Source: Stutzerimonas kunmingensis (GTDB lineage: Bacteria > Pseudomonadota > Gammaproteobacteria > Pseudomonadales > Pseudomonadaceae). Taken from it: a DNA stretch of 64,000 nucleotides. Below are positions 8,627 to 15,531 of this stretch, piece after piece. The notes beneath the pieces were generated by a model. That model was given only the letters and a program-made list of their open reading frames with translations, did not search any database and was not told the DNA's origin. The stretch covers positions 2,542,001 through 2,606,000 of the forward strand of contig NZ_CP090366.1 in the NCBI RefSeq assembly GCF_021432085.1. Reading direction: 5' to 3'. Both the position numbers and the translations under genes were made by a program. The stretch's first letter is position 1. Each line of letters begins with the position of its first letter.

Positions 8627-8654
8627 TTGGTCATCCCCTACTGGTATGAAGTTC
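8627..8654 (-). promoter_or_regulatory. Weak AlgU-like promoter and shared ACCAGTAGGG motif
   Basis: On the minus strand GAACTT (8654-8649) is followed after 17 bases by ACCAA (8631-8627). The -35 element matches the AlgU/RpoE consensus exactly; the -10 element is a poor match to TCTGA. The spacer contains ACCAGTAGGG, shared with the curlin upstream region. The position, about 35-60 bases before the small secreted protein, is right for its promoter. Confidence 0.3.
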
Positions 8655-8870
8655 AGCAGGGACAGATCGAGCCGTCCGACGGGTTCCGACAAGCGGCACT
8701 GGCCGGAAACTGCCATGTAGAGCAGTTGCCGGACTTAATCTGCCGGGTGGACAGATCGCCGCATTTACAACCGGACAAGCACTGCTACGGTTGAATGACG
8801 TCGGGAAAACCAGGGGTGCGCAGCGATCGCTTTACTGCGCTCAAGTCACCTTCCTACATAGGGAGGATTT

Positions 8871-9146
8871 ATGAATACGCGTCTTCCGCTGTTCAAGATC
8901 GAAGCGATCCTGCACACCTACCTTCGCCCATTCCAGTGCGAATGCCGCGACGATTCCGACAACTCACTCCGCGTGCGCCTCTTTCAGGAATCGCCAGACG
9001 AAGAACTGACCGTTCTCGGCATTTCCTACGATCAGTGCCGCGATGCCGCCAATCTGGTGCGTCTGGCGCAGGAACTGCGCATTGAAATGTGCGTCACGCG
9101 TAGCTCGCTGCCCGCCGAAGGCAAACAGCTCAGTCACGTCGAATGA
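8871..9146 (+). CDS. DUF1652-like small cytoplasmic protein
   Basis: This 91-residue protein has no signal peptide. It has the pattern of the Pseudomonas DUF1652 family: an N-terminal helix (LFKIEAILHTYLRPFQCECR), a strand region with a hydrophobic repeat (SLRVRLFQE, ELTVLGI) and a C-terminal helix ending in LAQELRIEM. GGGAGGA stands five bases before the ATG. Function is unknown for the family. It is monocistronic and converges on the DUF2061 gene with only seven bases between the stop codons. Confidence 0.6.
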   Translation: MNTRLPLFKIEAILHTYLRPFQCECRDDSDNSLRVRLFQESPDEELTVLGISYDQCRDAANLVRLAQELRIEMCVTRSSLPAEGKQLSHVE

Positions 9147-9153
9147 GCCTCGC

Positions 9154-9438
9154 TTAGCGAGGCGTGCGGACGATCCGGCTGCTGGCGGTCTGGCCGCGCG
9201 CCATGTATTTCAGGAATACGTCGTGGCCATAGCTGTGGCTGTGGGTGGCCTTCTGGCGGCCGAAGCGTTGCCAGGCGCGTTCATGCAGATAGAACACCAG
9301 GGTGTTGCACAGCGGCTCGATCAGCGCGACCGCCCCGCCGATCACCAGACTTCCGGTGAGGGCATAGACGACGATGAACGCTGTCGCGAAATGCAGCACA
9401 GCGAACGTCAGGGTTTTCAGTAGCGGGCGTTGTCTCAT
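9154..9438 (-). CDS. DUF2061 inner-membrane protein
   Basis: This 94-residue protein has two predicted membrane spans (about residues 8-28, TFAVLHFATAFIVVYAL, and 30-50, VIGGAVALIEPLCNTLVFYL) followed by the hallmark YLHERAWQRFGR and a histidine-rich tail (THSHSYGHDVF). This matches DUF2061, a small two-span family often found as a membrane chaperone-like or sulphur/metal-linked accessory, but no activity is established. GGAAG six bases upstream supports the start. It lies between DUF1652 and a ferritin-like gene and is probably transcribed alone. Confidence 0.8.
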   Translation of the reverse strand: MRQRPLLKTLTFAVLHFATAFIVVYALTGSLVIGGAVALIEPLCNTLVFYLHERAWQRFGRQKATHSHSYGHDVFLKYMARGQTASSRIVRTPR

Positions 9439-9543
9439 TGCTAGCTTCCACCAGGCGCGCGACGGCGAGTGGTCACGGCATGGCTAGTAAGTTGGAGGGG
9501 TAATGCACCCGGCCGGCGGCAGCCGGGCGCCCGGGCTAGTCGC

Positions 9544-10074
9544 TCAGCGCTTGGCCTCGACATGCGGCTCGGCCGCACGGGTGAGATAGGCCTGGGTCAG
9601 CTCGGCCAGGTGGTCTCGTAGCCAGTCGCCCATGGCCACCTCCTCCACCAGGATGCGCTCGCACACTTCCTTGGTCTGCATGTCACCGACCGCTTCGGCG
9701 GCGGCGATGAGGATCTTGTAAGAGGCGATCTCGAGGTTCTCGAACACGTAGCCCATCTGCGCGCCCTTGACGATCTCGTCGTTGACCATCATGCCGCCCA
9801 TGGCCTGCCCCATCGCCATCATCTTGCCGCCCAGGTCCTTGAGGCCGGAGTAGGACTTGTCGTAGCGCTGCAGGCAGCCTTCGATCAGCTTGGCCTGGTT
9901 CTGGGTTTCGGTGATGTGCTGTTCGATCCGCGCCTTGAGTTCCGGGTAGTGCTCTATGCGGCTGGCCTGCTTGTTCAGCATGGTTTCGGCCTGCGCCTCC
10001 ATCGCGTGCGCATCGCGCAGCCATTCGATCAGGCGTTCGGTACGGACGTCATTGCCGGTCTGTGCACTCTGCAT
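9544..10074 (-). CDS. Ferritin-like DUF892 (YciE/YciF family) protein
   Basis: This 176-residue, almost all-helical protein has the YciF/DUF892 layout: WLRDAHAMEAQAETMLNKQ in helix 1, then a helix with IEQHITETQNQAKLIE, a methionine/glycine-rich loop (GKMMAMGQAMGGMM), and helices with FENLEIASYKILIAAAEAVGD and ILVEEVAMGDWLRDHL. The conserved E, H and second E residues in these helices are those expected to bind a di-metal centre in ferritin-like folds. GGAG seven bases upstream fixes the ATG. Family members are stress- or stationary-phase-induced; iron or redox protection is inferred, not shown. Confidence 0.85.
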   Translation of the reverse strand: MQSAQTGNDVRTERLIEWLRDAHAMEAQAETMLNKQASRIEHYPELKARIEQHITETQNQAKLIEGCLQRYDKSYSGLKDLGGKMMAMGQAMGGMMVNDEIVKGAQMGYVFENLEIASYKILIAAAEAVGDMQTKEVCERILVEEVAMGDWLRDHLAELTQAYLTRAAEPHVEAKR

Positions 10075-10311
10075 GGTTCAACTCCAATCGGGTCAGAAAA
10101 TCGGGTCGTGCTCTGCAACCCGCCTGGAATTTGTGAAACATCCCGCCCATAGGAGTTCCGCCCACCCGTCCGGCGCACTTCCCGGCTGAGCGCCCTGAAC
10201 TTTCGCCGCCGGCTGTCTGTCTCTGCCCCAGACCTCTGGCCAACCGGAACGCCCGCTATCGAATTTCCAGCCTTTCTCCTGCAGTGGGATCACTACATCA
10301 GCCAGCCGGCA

Positions 10312-11391
10312 TTGCGCACCATAGCCGCGGCGCTGTTCGTGGCGTTGGTCCTGAGTCTCTTCGGCCGGCTGCTGACGGCCCTGACGCTGCGCCTGGCACG
10401 AGCCTTCCTGTTTACCCGGGAGCTGTCCGAGCAACTGGAAAAGCCCGTCCGGCTACTGTTGCCACTGGTAGGGGTGCAGGGCGTATGGACGTCTGCGCCG
10501 AACGATCTGCATTTCATCGACGCGGCACGGCATGTCACCACGCTGCTGATAATCGCCACCCTCACGTGGCTGGTGATGCGCTCGCTGCGCGGGCTGCAGC
10601 AGTTCATTCAGCTGCGCAATCCGGTGGATGTGGTCGACAACCTTCGCGCCCGGCAAATACAGACGCAATCACGTGTGCTGCTACGCACCCTGACCTTCTT
10701 TGTGCTGCTGATCGGCGCGGCGGCCATGCTGATGACCTTTCCCGGTGCCCGCCAGTTCGGTGCCAGCCTGCTTGCCTCGGCAGGCCTTGCGGGCCTGGCG
10801 GTGGGCTTTGCCGCGCGGCCGGTGCTGGCCAACCTCATCGCCGGCGTGCAGATCGCCATGACCCAGCCGATCCGCCTGGACGATGTGGTCATCGTCGAGA
10901 ACGAATGGGGTCGCATCGAGGAAATCACCGGCACCTACGTCGTCGTGCGGATCTGGGATGACCGGCGGCTGATCGTGCCGTTGCAGCACTTCATCGAGAA
11001 ACCGTTTCAGAACTGGACCCGTCGCGGTTCCAGCCTGATCGGCACGGTTTTCCTCTGGGCCGACTATTCGCTGCCACTGGAGCCGCTGCGCGAAGAACTG
11101 CGCCGGCTGTGCAAGGAAGTCCCCGAGCTGTGGGATGGTCGGGTCTGCGTTCTGCAGGTCACCGACAGCAGCGAGAAATCCATTCAGCTGCGGGCCCTGG
11201 TGAGTTCGCCGGATTCGTCGCGCAACTGGGACCTGCGCTGCCACATTCGCGAAAGCCTGCTGAGCTTCATCCAGCGGCAATACCCGCATTCACTGCCGCA
11301 ACTGCGCGCAGACCTCAGCGTCGGCCACAAGCAGCGGGTCGATACATCGCAGCCCGAGCATGTCGAACCGGAGCGCCAGCCGCCGGTGTGA
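10312..11391 (+). CDS. MscS-family mechanosensitive channel
   Basis: This protein has at least 359 residues. Membrane spans lie near residues 5-25, about 65-85 and 120-140, followed by the pore helix and the MscS beta domain (LASAGLAGLAVGFAARPVLANL, then the DDVVIVENEWGRIEEI strand and IVPLQHFIEKPFQNWTR). It would release solutes on hypo-osmotic shock, which fits a neighbourhood that makes osmoprotectant trehalose. The start is uncertain. The frame is open back to the stop at 10150, with no ATG or GTG; TTG 10312 is used here, but CTG 10279 or CTG 10186 would add N-terminal residues such as WDHYISQPA. No strong ribosome site is visible before 10312. The stop directly abuts the cinA-like stop. 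Confidence 0.88.
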   Translation: MRTIAAALFVALVLSLFGRLLTALTLRLARAFLFTRELSEQLEKPVRLLLPLVGVQGVWTSAPNDLHFIDAARHVTTLLIIATLTWLVMRSLRGLQQFIQLRNPVDVVDNLRARQIQTQSRVLLRTLTFFVLLIGAAAMLMTFPGARQFGASLLASAGLAGLAVGFAARPVLANLIAGVQIAMTQPIRLDDVVIVENEWGRIEEITGTYVVVRIWDDRRLIVPLQHFIEKPFQNWTRRGSSLIGTVFLWADYSLPLEPLREELRRLCKEVPELWDGRVCVLQVTDSSEKSIQLRALVSSPDSSRNWDLRCHIRESLLSFIQRQYPHSLPQLRADLSVGHKQRVDTSQPEHVEPERQPPV

Positions 11392-11898
11392 CTAGCCGCC
11401 CTCGAGTCCCTCCAGCTTCTTCAGCAACTCGGCGTATTTAACCGGCAGCTGGGTGAGACCATGGCGCGCGGCCTGTTTGCGGATCGCGACGCGGTCACCG
11501 TCGAACTGCACCGTTTCGCTCACCACCACCTGTCGTTCGCCCCGCATCAGTGCATAGGCGTAGCACTGGGTGCCGCCCTCGTCTTCCTGATCATCGTCCG
11601 CGACGCCGGTATTCGACACGGCAAGGGTGGCGACGCTGGCGTTCAGCGCACCGATGGCCATCTCACGCGCGACCTCCTCGCTGGTCAGGCCAAATCTCTC
11701 GATGGTTTCGAAGTCCACCCCGAGCAGGCGGTTCTTTGCCTTGGGCGAATAGACCACGAAACCGCTGTCAAGCACCTGGCCGCAACCCGGAATATCGCCC
11801 ATCAGCGAAGCCATCAAACCGCAGGTACAGGACTCCGCGGTGGTCAGCTTCAGTTCCTCGCGTTGCAGAAAGTCAACGACTCGTTCGATCTCTTGCAT
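11392..11898 (-). CDS. CinA/PncC-family nicotinamide-nucleotide amidase-like protein
   Basis: This 168-residue protein covers only the C-terminal CinA domain. It shows TTAESCTCGLMASLMGDIPGC near the N-terminus, GLTSEEVAREMAIGAL in the middle and VATLAVSNTGVADDD. The SCT(x)GL serine motif and the S-N-T-G-V-A pattern are typical of PncC-type NMN deamidases, which recycle NMN released by DNA ligases. It differs from standard PncC in its acidic insert (DDDQEDEGGTQ). The ATG at 11898 is chosen because GGAG lies eight bases upstream; a longer frame from 11955 has no such signal. It converges on the MscS gene with no gap. Confidence 0.8.
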   Translation of the reverse strand: MQEIERVVDFLQREELKLTTAESCTCGLMASLMGDIPGCGQVLDSGFVVYSPKAKNRLLGVDFETIERFGLTSEEVAREMAIGALNASVATLAVSNTGVADDDQEDEGGTQCYAYALMRGERQVVVSETVQFDGDRVAIRKQAARHGLTQLPVKYAELLKKLEGLEGG

Positions 11899-12002
11899 GT
11901 TTTTTGCTCCGACCATTCCAGGTTCAACGCCTTCACGACTCTGTATTCGGAGCAAGTTGGCTGGTTGCGAGTTCCGGCAGTGGTAGTTGATCGGGTTTTC
12001 AA

Positions 12003-12029
12003 GAACTTCTACCGCGACACCGGGTCTGG
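12003..12029 (+). promoter_or_regulatory. AlgU (sigma-22)-like promoter upstream of glgA
   Basis: GAACTT (12003-12008) is separated by 16 bases from TCTGG (12025-12029). The published AlgU/RpoE consensus is GAACTT with 16-17 bases to TCTGA, so ten of eleven positions match. Transcription would start near 12035 and give a leader of about 160 bases before glgA. P. syringae and P. aeruginosa trehalose genes are known to respond to AlgU. A start-site map is needed to confirm it. Confidence 0.55.
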
Positions 12030-12034
12030 TTTCT

Positions 12035-12057
12035 GGTAGGGCCAGTGAAGCCCTACC
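12035..12057 (+). other. Hairpin at the predicted 5' end of the glgA leader
   Basis: GGTAGGGC (12035-12042) and GCCCTACC (12050-12057) form a perfect 8-bp stem with a 7-base loop, right where the AlgU-like promoter would start transcription. A 5'-terminal stem-loop can protect mRNA from RNase E, so it may stabilise the long glg/tre transcript. No T-run follows, so it is not an attenuator of the usual kind. Confidence 0.4.
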
Positions 12058-12142
12058 TGCCTAAGCGGCAGCTCCGAACTAGATTTCAGCCTGGTCGTGT
12101 TCATGGTATGTGACGGTCATCAGATCGTTGCATAGGAGAAAT

Positions 12143-12196
12143 ATGCTCGTAGCTGGTGCCGGCACCTGGAACGCCGGGGCTCTGGGGAGATCGTGA
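12143..12196 (+). CDS. Putative 17-residue leader peptide overlapping the glgA start
   Basis: ATG 12143 is preceded by a strong ribosome site (AGGAG, 12134-12138, four bases before the ATG). It opens a frame of 17 codons (MLVAGAGTWNAGALGRS) that stops at TGA 12194-12196. That stop overlaps both possible glgA starts, GTG 12193 and ATG 12196, giving the TGATG arrangement typical of translational coupling. The peptide has no run of a single amino acid that would suggest a classical attenuator. Conservation in relatives would decide whether it is translated. Confidence 0.4.
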   Translation: MLVAGAGTWNAGALGRS

Positions 12197-13746
12197 TGAG
12201 TATTGCCGCTGTGAACGCCCTGCCTGTCGGACTACCGAAGGCGCAACCCGCCATACCCCTGGTTACTCGCCCTGCCCTGCAGATTCGCAGTAGCTACGAT
12301 GACAAACGCAAGATCCTGTTCGTCACCTCCGAACTGACCGATCTGGTCAAGACCGGCGGGCTCGCCGACGTGTCGGCGGCACTGCCCCGGGCATTGGGCG
12401 CACGCCACGATGTGCGCGTGCTGATCCCCGGCTATTCGCAGGTAATCAACAGCGGTCACGCCATCCGCACGGTCGGCTCGCTGGGCGGCTATGCCGAGAT
12501 TCCCGGCTGCCGCATCGGCCGGATGGACATGCCCGACGGCCTGATCATCTATGTGCTGATCTGCCCGGAACTCTATGAGCGCGAAGGCTCGCCATACGGT
12601 GACGCCGATGGCAACGACTGGCCGGACAATCCGGTGCGTTTCGCTCGCCTCGGACTGGCGGCTGCGGAAATCGCCGCCGGTACCGCCTGCATCCGCTGGG
12701 CGCCCGAGCTGGTGCACGCCCACGACTGGCCAGCCGGTCTGGCGCCCGCCTACATGCACTGGCGCGGGTTGAACACGCCGAGCGTCTTCACCATTCATAA
12801 CCTCGCCTACCAGGGCAACATCGACATGGCGCAGCGGCGCCTGCTGGGAATCCCCGCCGAGGCCTGCGACCCGGAGCGCATGGAGTTCTACGGCAAGCTG
12901 TCCCTGCTCAAGGCCGGGATCGCCTATGCCAACCGTGTGACCACGGTGAGCGCTACCTACGCCGAGGAAATCACCACGCCGGAATTCGGCTGCGGCATGG
13001 AAGGCTTCCTCAGCATGAAAGCCCGGCAGGGACTGCTCAGTGGGCTGCTCAACGGCATCGACGAAAGCTGGGAGCCGGAAAGCGATCCCTATCTGGTTAA
13101 GGGTTTCAGCGCACGCAACTGGGAAGGCAAAAAGGCCAATGCCGCGTATATCCGCGACTCGTTCGGTCTCGAGCATTGCCATGCACCGCTGTTCGCCGTG
13201 GTCTCGCGCCTGGTGCACCAGAAGGGTGTCGACCTGACCCTCGACGTGGCGCATGCCATCGTCGAAGGCGGCGGCCAGCTTGCCATCCTTGGCCAGGGCG
13301 ATCACCAGATCGAGCATCAGGTTCGCCAGCTTGCAGCCCAGTACCCCGGCCGTGTCGCGGCCCACATCGGCTTCAACGAAACCGATGCGCGCCGCCTTTT
13401 CGCCGGCAGCGATTTTCTGCTGATGCCGTCGCGCTACGAGCCGTGCGGCCTCAGCCAGATGTATGCCCAACGCTATGCCTCGTTGCCAGTCGCACGTCGC
13501 ACCGGCGGGCTGGCCGACTCCATCGATGACGGCATTACCGGGTTCCTGTTCAACGAATCCAATGTCAGCAGCTACCGGCAGGCCGTCCAGCGGGCGCTGG
13601 CGATTCATCAGCATCCTCAGCTGCTGGCCGCCATGCGTTGCCGGGCGATGGGGGCCGGCTTTTTCTGGCGTCATGCCATCGAGCCCTATGACGCGCTATA
13701 CCGGCAATTGCTCGGAGAGCGCCGCGAGGTTCGTCTTTTAATCTGA
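12196..13746 (+). CDS. glgA: Glycogen synthase (starch/glycogen glucosyltransferase)
   Basis: This 516-residue GT5 enzyme adds glucose from ADP- or UDP-glucose to the non-reducing end of alpha-1,4-glucan. It shows the donor-binding KTGGLADV motif near residue 52, HAHDW and FTIHNLAYQG in the N-terminal Rossmann domain, and SRYEPCGLSQMYAQRYASLPVARRTGGLADS in the C-terminal domain with the catalytic glutamate in YEPCGL. The start is ATG 12196, with GGGGAGA 12184-12190 upstream. It leads a six-gene operon with treZ 12 bases behind. No glgC is visible in the window, so the sugar-nucleotide source is elsewhere. The linear glucan it makes probably feeds TreY/TreZ. Confidence 0.95.
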   Translation: MSIAAVNALPVGLPKAQPAIPLVTRPALQIRSSYDDKRKILFVTSELTDLVKTGGLADVSAALPRALGARHDVRVLIPGYSQVINSGHAIRTVGSLGGYAEIPGCRIGRMDMPDGLIIYVLICPELYEREGSPYGDADGNDWPDNPVRFARLGLAAAEIAAGTACIRWAPELVHAHDWPAGLAPAYMHWRGLNTPSVFTIHNLAYQGNIDMAQRRLLGIPAEACDPERMEFYGKLSLLKAGIAYANRVTTVSATYAEEITTPEFGCGMEGFLSMKARQGLLSGLLNGIDESWEPESDPYLVKGFSARNWEGKKANAAYIRDSFGLEHCHAPLFAVVSRLVHQKGVDLTLDVAHAIVEGGGQLAILGQGDHQIEHQVRQLAAQYPGRVAAHIGFNETDARRLFAGSDFLLMPSRYEPCGLSQMYAQRYASLPVARRTGGLADSIDDGITGFLFNESNVSSYRQAVQRALAIHQHPQLLAAMRCRAMGAGFFWRHAIEPYDALYRQLLGERREVRLLI

Positions 13747-13758
13747 AGAGGTCGTTCA

Positions 13759-15531
13759 ATGCAGAAGCAGCGTGCCCTTATTGGGCATCACGGGCCGGAG
13801 TTGCTGGAAGACGGGACCACCCGCTTCCGACTTTGGGCGCCCGATGCGCAAAACGTCAGTCTGATCGTTGTAGGCGCACAAACGCTGCCGATGACCGCCA
13901 CTGAAGAAGGCTGGTACAGCATCGATGCCCCTTACGGGGCTGGTACGCTCTACCGGTTTCTCATCGACGACGAACTGCATGTACCCGACCCCGCCTCGCG
14001 GGCGCAGGCGGGTGACGTGCATGCGCCGAGCCTGGTGGTCGATACCCATGACAACTATCTGTGGCGCAACAGCAGCTGGCTCGGTCGTCCCTGGCACGAG
14101 ACGGTGCTGTACGAGACCCATGTCGGGCTGTATGGCGGTTTCGCCGAGATGGAAAAGCACCTCGCCGGGCTTGCCGAACTCGGCGTGACGGCCATCGAAC
14201 TGATGCCGATCGCCGAGTTTCCCGGTGACCGCAACTGGGGTTACGACGGCGTTCTGCCCTACGCGCCGGAAGCGGCCTATGGCAGTCCGGAAGAGCTCAA
14301 GCATCTGATCGATACCGCCCACGGCCTCGGCCTGATGGTGTTTCTCGATGTGGTCTACAACCACTTCGGCCCGGACGGCAATTACCTCGGCCGCTACGCC
14401 AAACACTTCTTCCGCCACGACCAGCAGACGCCCTGGGGCGATGGCATCGATTTCCGCCGCCGCGAAGTCCGAGACTTCTTCATCGACAACGCGCTGATGT
14501 GGCTGATGGACTACCGCTTCGACGGGCTACGCTTCGATGCCGTGCATGCCATTCCCGACCGCAGCTTCCTCACCGAACTGGCCGAGCGCGTGCGCACCAC
14601 AGTGGAACCCGGTCGCCATGTGCATCTGGTACTGGAGAACGAGGACAATCGCTCCAGCCTGCTGACCCAGGGCTTCACCGCGCAGTGGAACGATGACGGC
14701 CACAATGTGCTGCATGCGCTGCTCACCGACGAAAGCCAGGGCTATTACGCCGACTATCACCAAGACGCGACCAGCAAACTGTCGCGCTTTCTTGGCGAAG
14801 GCTTCGTCTACCAGGGGCAGAACAACCGCCGTGGCGAATCCCGTGGCGAGCCCAGCGCGCACCTGTCACCGACCTCGTTCGTGCTGTTCCTGCAGAACCA
14901 TGACCAGACCGGCAACCGCGCCTTTGGCGATCGCCTGGTTACGCTGGCCGATGCCGACGCGCTCAGGGCTGCCACCGCCGTCCTGCTGCTTTCCCCCATG
15001 GTTCCGCTGCTGTTCATGGGCGAGGAATGGGGCTCGCGACAACCTTTCCTGTTCTTCACCAGCCATCACGGCGAGCTGGCCGATGCAGTGCGTGAAGGCC
15101 GCCGCAACGAATTCGCCGAGTTTTCCGAGTTCGCCGACGAAGCCACCCGCGAGCGCATTCCCGATCCCAACGCCGTATCCACGTTTGAGCAGTCGCGGCC
15201 GGACTTCGGTGCACAAACGCAACCGGGGCACGCCGAGTGGCATGCGCTGTACCGCCAGCTGCTGAGCATCCGCCATGCCGAGATCGTGCCGCGCCTGCCC
15301 GGTAGCGCATTCCTCGGTTGCAGCGTGCTGGGCAATGCCGCTGTGCTTGCACGCTGGCAGCTGGGTGATGGCAGTCAGCTGCGCCTTGAGCTGAACCTAG
15401 GCGAACAAGGCGCTCCATTGCCCGCCTCGTCTAGCGCAGCGCAGCTGCTGTTCGCCAGCCGTACGTTGGATGCCACGCCCGACCAATTGCCGCCTCGTAT
15501 GGCCAAGCTGTATCTGGAGAAAGCCAAATGA
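13759..15531 (+). CDS. treZ: Malto-oligosyltrehalose trehalohydrolase
   Basis: This 590-residue GH13 enzyme cuts the trehalose unit from maltooligosyl-trehalose, the second step of the TreY/TreZ route. It has an N-terminal CBM48/early-set domain (TTRFRLWAPDAQNVSL), then the barrel with DVVYNHFGPDGNYL, the nucleophile region FDGLRFDAVHAI, the acid/base region LVLENEDNRSS and FLQNHDQTGNRAFG. These match the TreZ subfamily (GH13_10), which has VLENEDN where branching enzymes have VAEES. It starts 12 bases after glgA and overlaps malQ by ATGA, so it is a core member of the operon. Confidence 0.95.
   Translation: MQKQRALIGHHGPELLEDGTTRFRLWAPDAQNVSLIVVGAQTLPMTATEEGWYSIDAPYGAGTLYRFLIDDELHVPDPASRAQAGDVHAPSLVVDTHDNYLWRNSSWLGRPWHETVLYETHVGLYGGFAEMEKHLAGLAELGVTAIELMPIAEFPGDRNWGYDGVLPYAPEAAYGSPEELKHLIDTAHGLGLMVFLDVVYNHFGPDGNYLGRYAKHFFRHDQQTPWGDGIDFRRREVRDFFIDNALMWLMDYRFDGLRFDAVHAIPDRSFLTELAERVRTTVEPGRHVHLVLENEDNRSSLLTQGFTAQWNDDGHNVLHALLTDESQGYYADYHQDATSKLSRFLGEGFVYQGQNNRRGESRGEPSAHLSPTSFVLFLQNHDQTGNRAFGDRLVTLADADALRAATAVLLLSPMVPLLFMGEEWGSRQPFLFFTSHHGELADAVREGRRNEFAEFSEFADEATRERIPDPNAVSTFEQSRPDFGAQTQPGHAEWHALYRQLLSIRHAEIVPRLPGSAFLGCSVLGNAAVLARWQLGDGSQLRLELNLGEQGAPLPASSSAAQLLFASRTLDATPDQLPPRMAKLYLEKAK

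Noticed and set aside
8646-8720. 24-codon frame starting ATG 8646
   Set aside because: No ribosome site, overlaps the promoter-like region of the minus-strand gene, and no conserved feature.
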